This document shows, piece by piece, positions 1 to 8,726 of a stretch of DNA of 45,292 nucleotides. Each line of letters starts with the position of its first letter. Positions within the stretch are counted from its first letter, which is position 1. The notes beneath the pieces are model-generated. The model saw nothing but the letters and a program-made list of their open reading frames with translations. It searched no databases and was not told the DNA's origin. The stretch is taken from assembly GCA_023443515.1 (NCBI GenBank), contig JAEZUC010000078.1, forward strand, positions 1 to 45,292. The letters are read 5' to 3'. The stretch is from Bacillota bacterium. Lineage in GTDB: Bacteria; Bacillota; Clostridia; Acetivibrionales; DSM-1351. The position numbers and the translations under genes are program-made.

Positions 1-66
1 TAGGTCAGGAGTGTAAGCATAGTAATGTGTTAAGCTGACTGATACTAATAGGTCGAGGGTTTGACC
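1..66 (+). rRNA. 23S rRNA, 3' end (partial)
   Basis: The first 66 bases match the conserved 3' end of bacterial 23S rRNA, including the GACTGATACTAATAGGTCGA stretch and the terminal TTGACC. The rest of the gene lies upstream of the window. It is followed in the same direction by 5S rRNA, so this is the end of an rRNA operon. The exact 3' end is placed by similarity to other Firmicutes and may be off by a few bases. Confidence 0.93.
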
Positions 67-161
67 CAAAAGAAAACAGGTATTCAAAAGTAGAAGGTCT
101 TAAAACTAGACAATGAGAGAGCTTCACATCTTCTTAAAAGAATAACATTAATCAGTTCTGA

Positions 162-177
162 AGGTACAAAAGTACCT
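162..177 (+). other. small hairpin in 23S-5S spacer
   Basis: AGGTAC and GTACCT pair perfectly around an AAAA loop. It lies between 23S and 5S and is probably part of the precursor-rRNA fold. No function can be assigned from sequence alone. Confidence 0.5.
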
Positions 178-201
178 GAATAAAAATGAATACGTCAGAA
201 T

Positions 202-319
202 CAGATTTTCAGATGCAAGAAATACAAGGCACCGACGAAGCGAGGAACGGAGTTTATGTAGATAAATGAGTACCGGAGCTAGGAAGGTAACGAAGTAGTG
301 CGATGCATATTAAAATCTG
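202..319 (+). other. nested long-range stems in the 23S-5S spacer
   Basis: Three successive complementary pairs nest inside one another: CAGATTTT (202-209) with AAAATCTG (312-319), ATGCA (213-217) with TGCAT (304-308), and GCAC (229-232) with GTGC (298-301). The interior holds a GC-richer segment (229-301) unlike the AT-rich flanks. The outer stem closes just before 5S, so a pre-rRNA processing stem is the simplest reading. This is inference from base pairing only. Confidence 0.5.
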
Positions 320-324
320 TGAAT

Positions 325-444
325 CTTCTGGTGGAAATGACGAGATGGATACACCCGTTCCCATACCGAACACGGCAGTTAAGCATCTTATGTGCCGATA
401 ATACTTGGCTGGAAACGGCCCGGGAAAGTAGGTCTCTGCCAGAT
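325..444 (+). rRNA. 5S rRNA
   Basis: The sequence shows the usual 5S landmarks: a 5' TCTGGTGG paired with the 3' CTGCCAGA end, the internal ACACCCGTTCCCATACCGAA segment of the loop B/C region, the GTTAAGC motif, and GGGAAAGTAGGTC in the 3' part. Length of about 120 nt is normal. It is followed by an intrinsic terminator at 453-481. Confidence 0.95.
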
Positions 445-452
445 TTATATGA

Positions 453-481
453 AAGCCTCAAGCTCATAGCTTGAGGCTTTG
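453..481 (+). terminator. rRNA operon terminator
   Basis: An AAGCCTCAAGCT arm pairs with AGCTTGAGGCTT around a 3-4 nt loop. It sits 9 bases after 5S rRNA and ends the rRNA transcription unit. Confidence 0.88.
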
Positions 482-519
482 TTATGCTTCAGGGATTTAC
501 GGGCAATATGTTAGGGTAG

Positions 520-548
520 TTGATTATAGTGAATTAAAAATATATAAT
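520..548 (+). promoter_or_regulatory. promoter for helD-like gene
   Basis: TTGATT (520-525) and TATAAT (543-548) are separated by 17 bases, a good sigma-A type arrangement. They lie downstream of the rRNA terminator, so the helD-like gene appears to be transcribed independently of the rRNA operon. Confidence 0.65.
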
Positions 549-592
549 ATAAGTCTGTTTAAAAATTTAAAATAAAGAGAGGGGTAATAATA

Positions 593-2875
593 ATGTCAGC
601 TGCAAACCATCCGGCCTATAAGGAAGAGCTTGAAAGGTGCAGATATACTCTGGACTATGTAGAAAAAAGCCTGAAGCGTTCTCTGGAAAAAAGAGAGAAA
701 ATAGGAAGTGAGCTTGAAAATATCAAAAAGCATATGAGCGGTGACAGTAGTGCGGACTATACTAGTGTAATGGTAAATACAATGCTGCATGATACTTTGG
801 CTTTAAAGGTTAAAAACTTATATACTGCCAGAGGGAAACCGTATTTTGCCAGAGTGCACTATAAGGAAAATAGTTCTGATAAAGTTGAAAAGCTGTATAT
901 TGGGAAAATGTCTTTATCCAGACATGAAGATCAGGAGATTGTTATTGTGGACTGGAGAGCGCCTATAGCAAACCTTTATTATGAAGGCAGACTGGGGCCT
1001 TCAAGCTATGAATGTCCTGATGGAACAATTGAAGGAGAACTTCTTTTAAAAAGGCAGTTTTCTATTAACGATGGTAATCTGGATGAAATTTTTGATATAG
1101 ATATAACTACTAATGATGAATTTCTTCAAACGTATCTAGGGGCAAATGCAGAAAATAGACTAAAAGAAATTGTTTCTACAATTCAGGAAGAACAAAACAA
1201 AATAGTAAGGGCTCCTATGTGGAAACCGCTGATCGTACAAGGGGTTGCAGGTAGTGGTAAAACAACTATTGCTCTCCACAGAATAGCTTATCTTATATAT
1301 ACCTTTGAAAAAAGTTTTGATCCTGAAAATTTTATGATTATTGCACCAAACAGACTTTTTCTTAACTATATTTCTGAGGTATTGCCTGAACTTGGAGTTG
1401 AAAGGGTGAAGCAGACAACATTCGAGGACTTTGCTATGGAGCTGATAGGAAAAAAGTTTAAGGTTATTGATGCCAATCAAAAGTTAAATATGTTTGTAAA
1501 TCACAATAATACAAAGGAACAGATTGAATATAACAATTCGGTAAGGAATGCATCTATTCTTAAGACGTCAATGAATTTTAAGAATATTATTGATGATTAC
1601 TTAAAAGAAATTGAGTCATCCTTTATCCCAAAAGTAGATATTACTCTCGGGACTAAAGTTATTTATTCTTATGAAGAAATTAATGAATTATTTCTAACTC
1701 AGTATGGCATGTGGCCTATAGCCCAGAGAATGAATGAGATTAAGAAAAGTATTACCACAAGGTTAAAAGTAAGCAAGGAACAGTTTATTCAACAGATACA
1801 TGCTGAATGTGACCGAAAGGTTGCAAAGGCAAGAATAGGAATTGCTAATGAATTTGAAAGACAAAAATATATAGTAGAAGCTTTTGAAAAAAGAGATCGC
1901 GTTTTAGGTAAGATTGAAAAAGCCGCCAAGTCTTTAGTGAAGGATTATGTAGGTAGTCTTCCAAATTTAAGTCCATATCAATACTATGTTGATTTGATGA
2001 ATAATGCTGAAGTTTTTGACCGGATTACAAATAGATATGCTGAAGCAAATATATGCAGGTTTACCAGAGAGTATACTCTTGATATATTAAATAGTAAAAG
2101 AATTGAACAGGAAGATCTGGCACCAATAATATATTTAAAGTATAAAATTTACGGTATGGATGAAAAAATACCCGTAAGACATATTGTAATTGATGAAGCC
2201 CAGGATTTCAGTGCATTTCAGTTTTATGTTATGAAAAAAATAGTTAAAGATAGTTCTTTTACGATTCTGGGAGATTTATGTCAGGGTATCCATTTTTATA
2301 GGGGAGTAAGAAGTTGGGACGAGATTGTTAATGATGTTTTTGAGGGGAAAAGGTGTGAGTTTCTGACTTTGGAACAGAGTTACAGAACTTCTGTTGAAAT
2401 TATGGAGGCAGCAAATAATGTTATTGAGAAACTGGATAACAAGGATTTAACTCGCGCTAAACCTGTTATCCGACATGGAGATCCTGTTGAATATATACAA
2501 AAGAATAACATTGATGATGTTGCAAAAGATATCATAATCAAGATTGAACAGGCCAAAAGTCAAGGTCATAAAACAATAGCGATTATATGTAAAACCATGG
2601 AAGAATGTAATCAAATACTGCCTCTTATCAAAAAAGCAGATAATAATGTAAGTATTATTACAGGCAACGAGAAGGAATACAAAAGTGGTATTGTTGTAGT
2701 ACCGTCTTATCTTTCAAAGGGCTTGGAATTTGATGTGGTTCTTATCTCAAATGCCAGCAGTGAGAATTATTCAACAAGCGATCTTGATATTAAGTTGCTT
2801 TATGTGGCTATGACAAGGCCTCTGCATAAACTTTGTGTTTATTATATAGGAGATAAATCAAGGCTTCTGTCATAA
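593..2875 (+). CDS. helD: HelD-like RNA polymerase recycling ATPase (UvrD/Rep superfamily)
   Basis: This is a 760-residue superfamily 1 ATPase. The N-terminal 60 residues are charged and helical, like the HelD arm that enters the RNA polymerase secondary channel. The Walker A motif GVAGSGKTT is at about 217-225 and the DEAQD Walker B at about 534-538. A QSYRTS motif and the C-terminal YVAMTRP motif VI are also present. The length matches Bacillus subtilis HelD (about 770 aa). HelD proteins use ATP to release stalled RNA polymerase from DNA and nucleic acid. The ribosome site GAGAGGGG stands 10 bases before the ATG. The gene follows an rRNA operon with its own promoter. A generic UvrD-like helicase is the alternative, but the N-terminal arm and length favour HelD. 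Confidence 0.87.
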   Translation: MSAANHPAYKEELERCRYTLDYVEKSLKRSLEKREKIGSELENIKKHMSGDSSADYTSVMVNTMLHDTLALKVKNLYTARGKPYFARVHYKENSSDKVEKLYIGKMSLSRHEDQEIVIVDWRAPIANLYYEGRLGPSSYECPDGTIEGELLLKRQFSINDGNLDEIFDIDITTNDEFLQTYLGANAENRLKEIVSTIQEEQNKIVRAPMWKPLIVQGVAGSGKTTIALHRIAYLIYTFEKSFDPENFMIIAPNRLFLNYISEVLPELGVERVKQTTFEDFAMELIGKKFKVIDANQKLNMFVNHNNTKEQIEYNNSVRNASILKTSMNFKNIIDDYLKEIESSFIPKVDITLGTKVIYSYEEINELFLTQYGMWPIAQRMNEIKKSITTRLKVSKEQFIQQIHAECDRKVAKARIGIANEFERQKYIVEAFEKRDRVLGKIEKAAKSLVKDYVGSLPNLSPYQYYVDLMNNAEVFDRITNRYAEANICRFTREYTLDILNSKRIEQEDLAPIIYLKYKIYGMDEKIPVRHIVIDEAQDFSAFQFYVMKKIVKDSSFTILGDLCQGIHFYRGVRSWDEIVNDVFEGKRCEFLTLEQSYRTSVEIMEAANNVIEKLDNKDLTRAKPVIRHGDPVEYIQKNNIDDVAKDIIIKIEQAKSQGHKTIAIICKTMEECNQILPLIKKADNNVSIITGNEKEYKSGIVVVPSYLSKGLEFDVVLISNASSENYSTSDLDIKLLYVAMTRPLHKLCVYYIGDKSRLLS

Positions 2876-2887
2876 AAAATAAACCCG

Positions 2888-2915
2888 GCTTGTGAATACA
2901 TTTAACATCACAAGC
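2888..2915. terminator. possible bidirectional terminator
   Basis: GCTTGTGA (2888-2895) pairs with TCACAAGC (2908-2915), with ACCC/GGGT able to extend the stem. The T tract is poor. It lies between the convergent helD-like gene and the 34-aa gene, so it could serve both. Confidence 0.4.
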
Positions 2916-2941
2916 AAGGGTCCATTTTAATAGAAAGGTTT

Positions 2942-3046
2942 TTATGAGTTTTCGCTGGCCTTATTGCTTTTTGCAGCTATTTTTGCTGCTCTTGCCTCTT
3001 TTTTTGACATTTTAGGGGCTTTTTTTGTACTACCTTTGTCTCCCAT
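2942..3046 (-). CDS. 34-aa basic Lys/Ala-rich small protein
   Basis: A short frame starts at an ATG 7 bases after a near-perfect ribosome site (GAAAGGAG). It encodes 34 residues beginning MGDKGSTKKAPKMSKKEARA. Lysine and alanine dominate, and there is no signal peptide, membrane segment or cysteine. Such short basic proteins occur in clostridia without known function; nucleic-acid or ribosome binding is a guess from charge only. The clean ribosome site and an isolated position between two convergent or tandem genes support a real gene. Confidence 0.62.
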   Translation of the reverse strand: MGDKGSTKKAPKMSKKEARAAKIAAKSNKASENS

Positions 3047-3130
3047 ATTATTACTCCTTTCATATTAACTTATAATAATTATTACCAAATAATCTTATTA
3101 AGATACCAATAATTGCAACTTGAAAGAAAT

Positions 3131-4348
3131 TTAATAAATATAGGCCGTATTTGTGGTTTTCTCAAACCTGAATTTAAGATTAAGGTATTCAGAAAGGGTA
3201 TCAAGGCTTACATAGGGTATTTCATTTATAATCTTCGTTTCTTCAAGTTTTTCCAACTGGATTTCTGATAGTTTTCCTGCCAGTACAGGAACATCCTTTT
3301 CAGAAATATATTGTTTTCCATCGACTGATATTATCTGCCCTTGTCTGAATAAACTGTTTTTATATATTAAAGCGGTCTTTTTATCTCCATTAAACTTGGT
3401 CTGTTTCATAAGCTGTTTTGCAATCCTGACAGGGACAAATTTATTTTGATTCCAGATAGTATTGTAATATGACCATTCTACAGGCTTGCTTATACCTCTT
3501 TTGCCTCCAACCTCAAGTGTAAAGGATGGAATTTTTAATTTTTGCACGCACCAATCTTTAAAGCCTGAAGTGGAAGATTTGTAGTTTGAGGGACTTACCA
3601 AACTATAGCCGGTTGTAGCCTTCAGCATATTTGCATACGCCAGGTCTCTTGTTCTGTCAGTACCTTCTTGTCCGAAATACCAGTAAATTATATCTCCGGC
3701 TGCGTGATATGCAATTGTAAGGTCGAATTCTATAATGAGGCATAAATCTCTGACTGCCTGGGTTTCCGGCTCAGAGAAGGCTTTTGTTCCTGTAGAGTAT
3801 GTAGATGTAATTTTTTTAAACCACAGTGCATCGTAATTATGATTAAGATCAACTTTATTTGCGTTAAAATAATAGGACGGAGACCCGGTAACACATATCT
3901 GAACACCGTCCGGGTTTACCAGTGGCATAAAATAAAAGGTTACCTGATTGTCTAGTAGATTTCTGACTTTTTGCCCATCAATAGTACCATTGTTTGCGTA
4001 TACCTCAAGCAGGTTCTGAATCTGGTTTAGTATAAGGATAGTACCTATGTATTCTCTGGGATGATGTGCTGCATTTATAAAAATCTTTTTAGAGCCATTT
4101 CCTATTTTTAGTACTGATAACTCTCTTTTTTGTACACTTTTTCCTGATGAAAAAAGATAGGTTATATTGCTATAATTTCTACTGAACTCTGAAAGACGTT
4201 TTTGTGTGTCTGTATAAACATCCTTGTTTTTATATATTTGTTCAAGAGTTTTTGAATATGTAACTTTTGATGCCTGTACAGAAAATATACTGAAGGATGT
4301 GAGAGTGTAGATTACTGCAATTATAAAAAAATTAATTCTTTTAGACAT
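3131..4348 (-). CDS. secreted M14 zinc carboxypeptidase with C-terminal amine-oxidase-like domain
   Basis: The protein has 405 residues with an N-terminal signal peptide (about 1-27). The M14 metallopeptidase core is clear: HPRE (96-99) supplies the first two zinc ligands, H215 in IAYHAAG the third, and E279 in FTLEVGG is the catalytic glutamate. M14 enzymes of this type usually trim cell-wall peptides or other extracellular peptides. The usual LNRNF motif, whose Arg binds the substrate carboxylate, reads LNHNY at 168-172, so specificity may differ. The last 70 residues resemble the copper-amine-oxidase N-terminal-like module used by clostridia as a surface-protein appendage. The ribosome site AGGAGG is 5 bases before the ATG. 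Substrate is unknown. Confidence 0.82.
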   Translation of the reverse strand: MSKRINFFIIAVIYTLTSFSIFSVQASKVTYSKTLEQIYKNKDVYTDTQKRLSEFSRNYSNITYLFSSGKSVQKRELSVLKIGNGSKKIFINAAHHPREYIGTILILNQIQNLLEVYANNGTIDGQKVRNLLDNQVTFYFMPLVNPDGVQICVTGSPSYYFNANKVDLNHNYDALWFKKITSTYSTGTKAFSEPETQAVRDLCLIIEFDLTIAYHAAGDIIYWYFGQEGTDRTRDLAYANMLKATTGYSLVSPSNYKSSTSGFKDWCVQKLKIPSFTLEVGGKRGISKPVEWSYYNTIWNQNKFVPVRIAKQLMKQTKFNGDKKTALIYKNSLFRQGQIISVDGKQYISEKDVPVLAGKLSEIQLEKLEETKIINEIPYVSLDTLSEYLNLKFRFEKTTNTAYIY

Positions 4349-4435
4349 GGAATCCTCCTGGGCGACATAATATTACAATAATTACTATTTTATATTAAGT
4401 TTTGTGTTTTGACTAGAAGCTAATAATCAATTAAA

Positions 4436-4463
4436 AAAAACCGACAGCAGGGCTATCGGTTTT
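4436..4463 (-). terminator. terminator after the DUF815 ATPase gene
   Basis: Read on the minus strand, ACCGATAGC pairs with GCTGTCGGT around a CCT loop and is followed by a run of eight T. It begins about 14 bases after the stop codon at 4477. Confidence 0.82.
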
Positions 4464-4476
4464 AATATTTATAATG

Positions 4477-5772
4477 CTATTGATTTTTTTTCCCGAGCAG
4501 GTATGTGATAAAGTGTTGAGCTGTCCTTCCTGATAGGCCCCCGTTACGTAGTTCCCATCGGTTTGCTTCAAGATAGAGTTCTTCTTCAGGAATAGTGATA
4601 TGATATTTATCGGCAAGTACCTTGACAATTTGCTGAAATTCTTTTCTGTTGGGAGCAATATACAAAATCGGTAATCCAAATCTTGCGGATAGTGAAAGTT
4701 TTTCCTGAACTGTATCGTTGGTATGAAGGTCATCATCCCTGTCATTCTTGTCACTCCACTTCTCACGGATAATATGTCTTCTGTTAGAGGTAGCATATAT
4801 GAGTACATTTTCTGGTTTGGCCTCAAGTCCTCCTTCTATGACTGCCTTCAGATATTTATAATCCGTTTCAAAGTCTTCAAAGGACAAGTCATCCATGTAA
4901 ATGATAAACTTATATTTTCTATCCTTTATTTGCTCTAGTATGAGAGGCAAATCCTTCATTTGATGTTTATATACCTCTATCATTCTAAGACCGTGTTTGT
5001 AGTACTCATTTAATATAGCCTTAATACTTGATGATTTGCCTGTACCGCTGTCCCCATACAGAAGTACATTGTTTGCTTTGCGTCCCTGTACAAAAGCCTC
5101 TGTGTTTTTAATCAACTCTTTTTTTTGAAGCTCATAGCCTACAAGGTCATTAAGAAGTATGGGTTCTGTATTTGTAATAGGTTTAAGTTCAATAGTTTTA
5201 TCAGAGTGTATAACACGGAAGGCCTTGTTTAGTCCAAACTTTCCGACACCAAATTTTTTGTAGAAACCAGTTAAAATTTCATAGAATGTGTGCTCATTCC
5301 CTGATAATGATAGACTATTCACAAGTTCCTCAAAACTGGGAAGACTATTATTTATATTTTTTTCGGTATCGGAGGAGATATAGGTTTTAATGATATTTAA
5401 AGACTGGGTTTGGAGAACTTCATCTATTAAGGACAAATCAAAGTCATATAATTTTTTTAGTATATTGAAATCATTTAATACCAGTTCTTTTATTGTACCG
5501 CTTGGTGTATCAGATACTTCACAGGACCTTGAAAAGGCATTTTCGTTGGTAATAAGAATATAAGTAAGGTAGCAATGAAATAAATTACCGCTAAATCCAT
5601 GGTCAACTGAAAACTCGACTAGTTTATGCAAGCCCTCATATAGTCTTGACTTTATCGTTTCCTTGGAAAAAGCTTTGCTCTGGTAATTGTTTATAACCCA
5701 TGAAAGGTCTTCAAAAATATCAGGCCGATGGAAATACTTATACAGGAGAAGTTCATTTGTGTTAATATACAT
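4477..5772 (-). CDS. DUF815-family AAA ATP-binding protein
   Basis: The 431-residue protein has an N-terminal helical half of no known fold and a C-terminal AAA ATPase module. Walker A (GDSGTGKS) is at 240-247 and Walker B (FIIYMDDLSF) at about 289-298, followed by a sensor-like IYATSNRRHI. This arrangement, including the KFIIYMDDL stretch, is typical of the DUF815 family, whose cellular role is not established. No signal peptide or membrane segment was seen. The ribosome site AAAGGA lies about 10 bases before the ATG. The gene stands alone, with its own terminator at 4436-4463. Confidence 0.8.
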   Translation of the reverse strand: MYINTNELLLYKYFHRPDIFEDLSWVINNYQSKAFSKETIKSRLYEGLHKLVEFSVDHGFSGNLFHCYLTYILITNENAFSRSCEVSDTPSGTIKELVLNDFNILKKLYDFDLSLIDEVLQTQSLNIIKTYISSDTEKNINNSLPSFEELVNSLSLSGNEHTFYEILTGFYKKFGVGKFGLNKAFRVIHSDKTIELKPITNTEPILLNDLVGYELQKKELIKNTEAFVQGRKANNVLLYGDSGTGKSSSIKAILNEYYKHGLRMIEVYKHQMKDLPLILEQIKDRKYKFIIYMDDLSFEDFETDYKYLKAVIEGGLEAKPENVLIYATSNRRHIIREKWSDKNDRDDDLHTNDTVQEKLSLSARFGLPILYIAPNRKEFQQIVKVLADKYHITIPEEELYLEANRWELRNGGLSGRTAQHFITYLLGKKNQ

Positions 5773-5838
5773 AAGCCGCAGTTCCTTTGCTATTTATGTT
5801 TTATTTCTTTTATAGCACTGACTGCAGGGTATGTCAAT

Positions 5839-6243
5839 CTATGATTTTTTTCTTGTAGATAAAACATAACCGCTTATAATAATTTGTATTATCCCCGCAA
5901 CAAAAAATTCGACAGAAGGTAAGTACCATTCTCCTAGAATTATCACCTGAGCTATTACGCATATCAATAGCAACAATCCAACCAAGGCTGATGAAAGCCA
6001 AGACATGTTAAAACTGTTTTTAAAACACATAACTGATGAAAAAATATTACCTGCCCCAAACAAAAGAATTGCAATTATACCGGGCTGAACCCAACTATTA
6101 AAAGGTAGTTTAAAAAGCCACTCCGTGGGATATTCAGCAAATATCCCACTATTTGATTGTATCATCTGTATACCTATAACAATGGCTGATATAGCTAAAA
6201 CTGAATCATATAGCCCCAATATGAAATTACTTTTTTGTTTCAA
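5839..6243 (-). CDS. small multi-pass membrane protein
   Basis: This is a hydrophobic protein of about 134 residues with roughly four membrane segments and a basic C-terminus (STRKKS). The longest frame would start at an ATG at 6252, but the ribosome site AGGGAG then abuts the start codon. The TTG at 6243 has correct spacing (about 9 bases), so I chose it. The gene starts about 18 bases after the stop of the DUF4173 gene and is probably the last gene of that operon. No family is recognised and function is unknown. Confidence 0.66.
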   Translation of the reverse strand: MKQKSNFILGLYDSVLAISAIVIGIQMIQSNSGIFAEYPTEWLFKLPFNSWVQPGIIAILLFGAGNIFSSVMCFKNSFNMSWLSSALVGLLLLICVIAQVIILGEWYLPSVEFFVAGIIQIIISGYVLSTRKKS

Positions 6244-6261
6244 TATAACCATCTCCCTAAG

Positions 6262-7833
6262 CTAATTGGTCTTGTTAAGTACCTTTGATGCCTCAATGCT
6301 GTCCAGTGTAAAGCCGTATAGTTTGTTTCTTGCAGAAAGCTGAATTTTTTTGTTTTCTACAATTCCATTAAAGTTAATTTCTGTTTTTTGGTTCACCGGT
6401 AAGTCCTGTAATTTTTTCAGTTGTGGAGCAACTGTATAAGATAGCTGATTCAAATAGAATATTACTGAGGGTTTATCCGGATTTTGAAGGTAGCTGTTTA
6501 CATTGTATTCTGCAATTATTTTTTCGATGTTAGTGAGGCTTAATATACATACTCCTACTATTACAGTCACGCCTATCCATTTTGTAACGTCCAACCCTAT
6601 TTTAAAGCACTTTATTATCATCCATAACAGACACAATCCAATTACAGCCATAAGCCAGAGAGTCAGAATACGTTTGATACTAAGGCCGTAAGCACTTATA
6701 TACATAAACATTCTCTTAACTGCGGATATAAGCAATACGCCGTCACCCGCACATAGAACCACTATTCCAAGGCTTACCCATATAGAAAGCTTCTCATTTT
6801 TTTTCTTAGTCATAACTATTACAAAAAGTGCAATGGCGAATATTATTGCTGATGCAGTACATAGTTCGAAGAAGCCTCGTCTTGCATACTCTGCATAGCC
6901 TATGCCGGAAGTTTTTATGTTAGCTGTCCCCCCGAATAAATACATGAACTGAAATCCTACAAATGATATCAGGAATATATTTATTATGGTTAAGAAAGTA
7001 CCTGTAATAACGGGTTCTATACAACTACCTACATCTTTTAAGGTTTTTTCTTTATGTTTTTCATACTTTAAGCCCAGCAGGGCAGCACCAAGAAATATAC
7101 CTGATGGGAGTCCGAGGAATATATTTATTGTTATTCGGTTAAAATCTAACCCTATAAAGTTTTTTAAGGATTTTACCGAAGCAGCAAATACTTCATCCGC
7201 TTGAACAAATAAAGCCATAAGGATTGCGGCAACAGGTATAGCCACGAGTACACCTATAAGGGCGTATAAGACGTTTTTAGCAACAGCAGATTTTTTGTTC
7301 CTGAGTATTCCAAAAGAGTAAAAAGGCATTGGAATATTAGTAAAGGGCTTTGCAAATAGGTTTAAAATAACCTTAACAATTGTGTCCAACGAAAACAAGC
7401 TTTTTATCTGCAAATTGCCAAGAAGAATAAGCTGTATACATATAATGCCTATTAACGTAAGCCATGTTATCCATCTGGTACTTGGATTGAAATGAATAAA
7501 GAAGCTCACTGCCATTAGCATAGCCGGTATGGTTAAAAGCACCGCTGTTTTATTAAGGAGAGCAGCATTCTCTCTAAAGAAGTAATAAATGCTGTAATAA
7601 AAGGCAGCTAGATATATTGGAGCAGCTATCCCCGGCGACTGGAAAAAAATTGTTTCTAAAAACAGTATACATAATATAATGCTCAGGATTGAGATTATTA
7701 ATCCTTTTGATGAAGTAACGCGTGATTTAAATTCATGATATTCAGGTGTTTTATTTCTTGGAACATAACTTGCGTAATACGGCGGAGGTAGTGGGGAGGA
7801 TGAAGCTTCCGATATGTTATTTTTATTTTCCAT
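6262..7833 (-). CDS. DUF4173-type polytopic membrane protein
   Basis: An integral membrane protein of about 523 residues, with about 12 hydrophobic segments after a proline-rich, soluble N-terminus. A GYAEYARRGFFEL stretch near the middle is characteristic of the DUF4173/DUF4153 group. The upstream ATG at 7857 has no ribosome site. The ATG at 7833 follows AAAGGA by about 8 bases, so it is taken as the start. The gene is downstream of an XRE regulator and a DUF2975 protein on the same strand with short gaps, suggesting one operon. The family has no established biochemical function. Confidence 0.78.
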   Translation of the reverse strand: MENKNNISEASSSPLPPPYYASYVPRNKTPEYHEFKSRVTSSKGLIISILSIILCILFLETIFFQSPGIAAPIYLAAFYYSIYYFFRENAALLNKTAVLLTIPAMLMAVSFFIHFNPSTRWITWLTLIGIICIQLILLGNLQIKSLFSLDTIVKVILNLFAKPFTNIPMPFYSFGILRNKKSAVAKNVLYALIGVLVAIPVAAILMALFVQADEVFAASVKSLKNFIGLDFNRITINIFLGLPSGIFLGAALLGLKYEKHKEKTLKDVGSCIEPVITGTFLTIINIFLISFVGFQFMYLFGGTANIKTSGIGYAEYARRGFFELCTASAIIFAIALFVIVMTKKKNEKLSIWVSLGIVVLCAGDGVLLISAVKRMFMYISAYGLSIKRILTLWLMAVIGLCLLWMIIKCFKIGLDVTKWIGVTVIVGVCILSLTNIEKIIAEYNVNSYLQNPDKPSVIFYLNQLSYTVAPQLKKLQDLPVNQKTEINFNGIVENKKIQLSARNKLYGFTLDSIEASKVLNKTN

Positions 7834-7866
7834 TGTCAGATTCCTTTCATTAATCAATACATATAT

Positions 7867-8100
7867 TTATTCGTTTAATTCCTCATTTTTTTCTTCAGAC
7901 GGTACGTATTCTAGAATATCACCGGGCTGGCAACTTAAAGCCTTACATATCTCCTCAAGAGTTGAGAATCTGATAGCTTTAGCCTTGTTGGTCTTTAATA
8001 TTGATAGGTTGGCAGTGGTTATACCTATTTTTTCAGCTAGCTCTGTTGAACTCATTTTTCTTTTTGCAAGCATTACATCTACATTTACTACTATTGGCAT
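7867..8100 (-). CDS. small XRE-family transcriptional regulator
   Basis: The 77-residue protein is almost entirely a helix-turn-helix domain: MSSTELAEKIGITTANLSIL forms the first helices and turn, and RFSTLEEICKALSCQPGDIL the later ones. This is the YozG-like minimal Cro/CI type. A GGAG ribosome site precedes the ATG. It lies 15 bases after the DUF2975 gene, the pairing seen for YoaS and YozG in Bacillus. A role in controlling its own operon is inferred from context. Confidence 0.88.
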   Translation of the reverse strand: MPIVVNVDVMLAKRKMSSTELAEKIGITTANLSILKTNKAKAIRFSTLEEICKALSCQPGDILEYVPSEEKNEELNE

Positions 8101-8115
8101 AGTGTTTCTCCTTAT

Positions 8116-8586
8116 CTATATTGTCAAATCGTTTTCTTGTTTATATTTAACCGCTTGATAAAACAACTCTGCGATAATAAATATGCAGGCGGCCAGAAAT
8201 AAAAATGTAAGGCCTACAAGAATAACGAATACCGACGGGACAAAGAATATGCCTATAATGTACGCAAACGCGATAGGCAAACACAAGTAAGATATATATT
8301 TGATTCGATTTGCCGTATCAAATGTAAAGGGGCTTTTTGAATTGATATTATGCAAAACCTTTTTTGCTTGTATTAATATTGTAAAAGCACATATACCGGA
8401 TATTACTAAAAGTACTATCATGGAATAATATATTCTAGGTTCTACAGTTGTATTTTTTAGCAAAAGGTAATAGTTTAGTGTCCAAGGCAAGCTGGCAATC
8501 AATATTACGCCAAAAATCTGAAACACTGTGCAAAGCACTTCCATTATCTGACTTAAACCTCTTTTTCCAAGTATCTGATAACCCAT
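8116..8586 (-). CDS. DUF2975 membrane protein
   Basis: The 156-residue protein has four predicted membrane segments (about 15-37, 52-74, 95-118 and 122-145). Its pattern fits DUF2975 (YoaS-like), whose members are usually encoded beside a small XRE regulator, as here. AAAGGTG stands 11 bases before the ATG. It is the first gene of the minus-strand operon that continues through XRE, DUF4173 and the small membrane protein. No molecular function is established. Confidence 0.8.
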   Translation of the reverse strand: MGYQILGKRGLSQIMEVLCTVFQIFGVILIASLPWTLNYYLLLKNTTVEPRIYYSMIVLLVISGICAFTILIQAKKVLHNINSKSPFTFDTANRIKYISYLCLPIAFAYIIGIFFVPSVFVILVGLTFLFLAACIFIIAELFYQAVKYKQENDLTI

Positions 8587-8726
8587 TAATAGTTCACACC
8601 TTTTTAATTTAATATATTTATTTTGCCACTATCCAACTGTAATATACATCTAATATTATTGTTTGTCAATAAAAAAATATTAAATATTAATAATTATTTC
8701 TCGATATTCAGTATTATTCTAAAATA

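Noticed and set aside
4431..4826. 131-codon frame overlapping the DUF815 gene in another frame
   Set aside because: It overlaps a well-supported ATPase gene on the same strand and crosses its terminator; it shows no protein-family motifs.
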